From Alcaligenaceae bacterium (GTDB lineage Bacteria; Pseudomonadota; Gammaproteobacteria; Burkholderiales; Burkholderiaceae_B): a stretch of 64,000 bases of DNA. Made by a program: the position numbers and the translations under genes. Where the stretch lies: NCBI GenBank assembly GCA_013416485.1, contig JACCEO010000002.1:226636-290635 (forward strand), written 5' to 3'. Positions 63,785 to 64,000 of this stretch are shown here, in pieces (the stretch's first letter is position 1; every line of letters starts with the position of its first letter). The notes below the pieces were generated by a model. That model did no database searches, was not told the DNA's origin, and saw only the letters and a program-made list of their open reading frames with translations.

Positions 63785-64000
63785 TTAAAGCCGGATCTGC
63801 ATCAGCCGTTCATTGACCTCTTGCAGGTCGAAGGCGGCCGGATCAAAGGGGTCGCCATACCATTGCTTCAGATCAGAATGGTCGGGGTGATCAGAGTCAG
63901 CCATGGCTTGCAGGAAGTCCATATAGCCCGGCTCCCCGCCCACGTCCTCAGGCGGACACGCATTGGCCCCATCCAAACACCAGGGAGAGTCCAGTGGACC
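63785..64000 (-). CDS. plasmid pRiA4b ORF-3 family protein, 5' end outside the window
   Basis: The last 71 residues of a minus-strand gene that runs off the right edge. The stretch DGANACPPEDVGGEPGYMDF, with FDPAAFDLQEVNERLMQI after it, is diagnostic for the pRiA4b ORF-3 family (PF07929), found on plasmids and islands and of unknown function. The frame is open to base 64000 (SPWCLDGANACPPED), so a start at the TTG seen inside is not real. The 108-base gap to the SOS gene holds no terminator I can support. Confidence 0.88.
   Translation of the reverse strand, partial: GPLDSPWCLDGANACPPEDVGGEPGYMDFLQAMADSDHPDHSDLKQWYGDPFDPAAFDLQEVNERLMQIRL

Overview
The window looks like chromosome of a betaproteobacterium of the order Burkholderiales, most likely family Alcaligenaceae (Bordetella/Advenella relatives). 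This rests on the gene content and order (leuC-leuD-leuB-asd-fimV-truA-trpF; recA-recX, DUF2889, sucC-sucD, terC; hemC-hemD-hemX-hemY; the APH-type homoserine kinase followed by a BPSS1780-like membrane protein). By eye the base composition is near 50% GC, low for that family, so I do not name a genus.

Region 1 (1-9.5 kb) is one minus-strand run: leuC, leuD, leuB, asd, a short fimV, truA, then a TRAP transporter pair (dctQ, dctM) set between truA and trpF, which leaves the window at base 1. Region 2 (9.5-18.4 kb) holds aroC with an M48 lipoprotein protease, selO with a DUF2069 gene, yihY and a CBS-domain gene on the plus strand, dusA, thrB and a membrane protein. Region 3 (18.1-27.2 kb) is a minus-strand Tad/Flp pilus operon: Flp pilin, TadG-like and TadE-like pseudopilins, an exported protein of unknown role, RcpC, RcpA secretin, an FHA-TadA ATPase, TadB, TadC and a DUF192 protein. 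No prepilin peptidase or TadZ lies in it. Region 4 (27.3-37.1 kb) has a FAH-family hydrolase, ppa, the haem-branch genes hemY-hemX-hemD-hemC, a 41-residue pilin-like ORF, terC, sucD-sucC and a DUF2889 gene.

Region 5 (37.1-44.8 kb) has metE and a divergent metR with MetR boxes between them, then recX-recA with a LexA box, rdgC, and a pyrB that carries an N-terminal HTH-like extension. Region 6 (44.9-53.7 kb) is a cell-envelope defence unit: a SecD-head-like lipoprotein, PBP1C and a thioester-bearing alpha-2-macroglobulin.

Region 7 (54.0-64.0 kb) is an accessory stretch bounded by tRNA-Ile(CAU) at 54.1 kb and tRNA-fMet at 63.2 kb. It is a patchwork of small lipoproteins, membrane proteins and debris: a partial second copy of the tRNA-Ile 3' half plus its terminator at 56.7 kb, a phage-type ORF running into that copy, a 52-bp pair of IS-type ends, a degenerate tRNA-like structure with a 13-bp closing stem, and a short tRNA-Lys-like piece. 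Cargo includes a serine hydrolase of clearly higher GC, a diguanylate cyclase, an I78 peptidase inhibitor, a PACE efflux protein, a T4 endonuclease V-like pyrimidine-dimer glycosylase, and an unknown gene behind a consensus LexA box. The last gene, a pRiA4b ORF-3 family protein, runs off the right edge.

The strongest candidates for something new are the pilin-like mini-ORF between terC and hemC, the HTH-PyrB fusion with a palindrome at its predicted transcription start, the FHA-TadA fusion, and the tRNA-derived structures of region 7.
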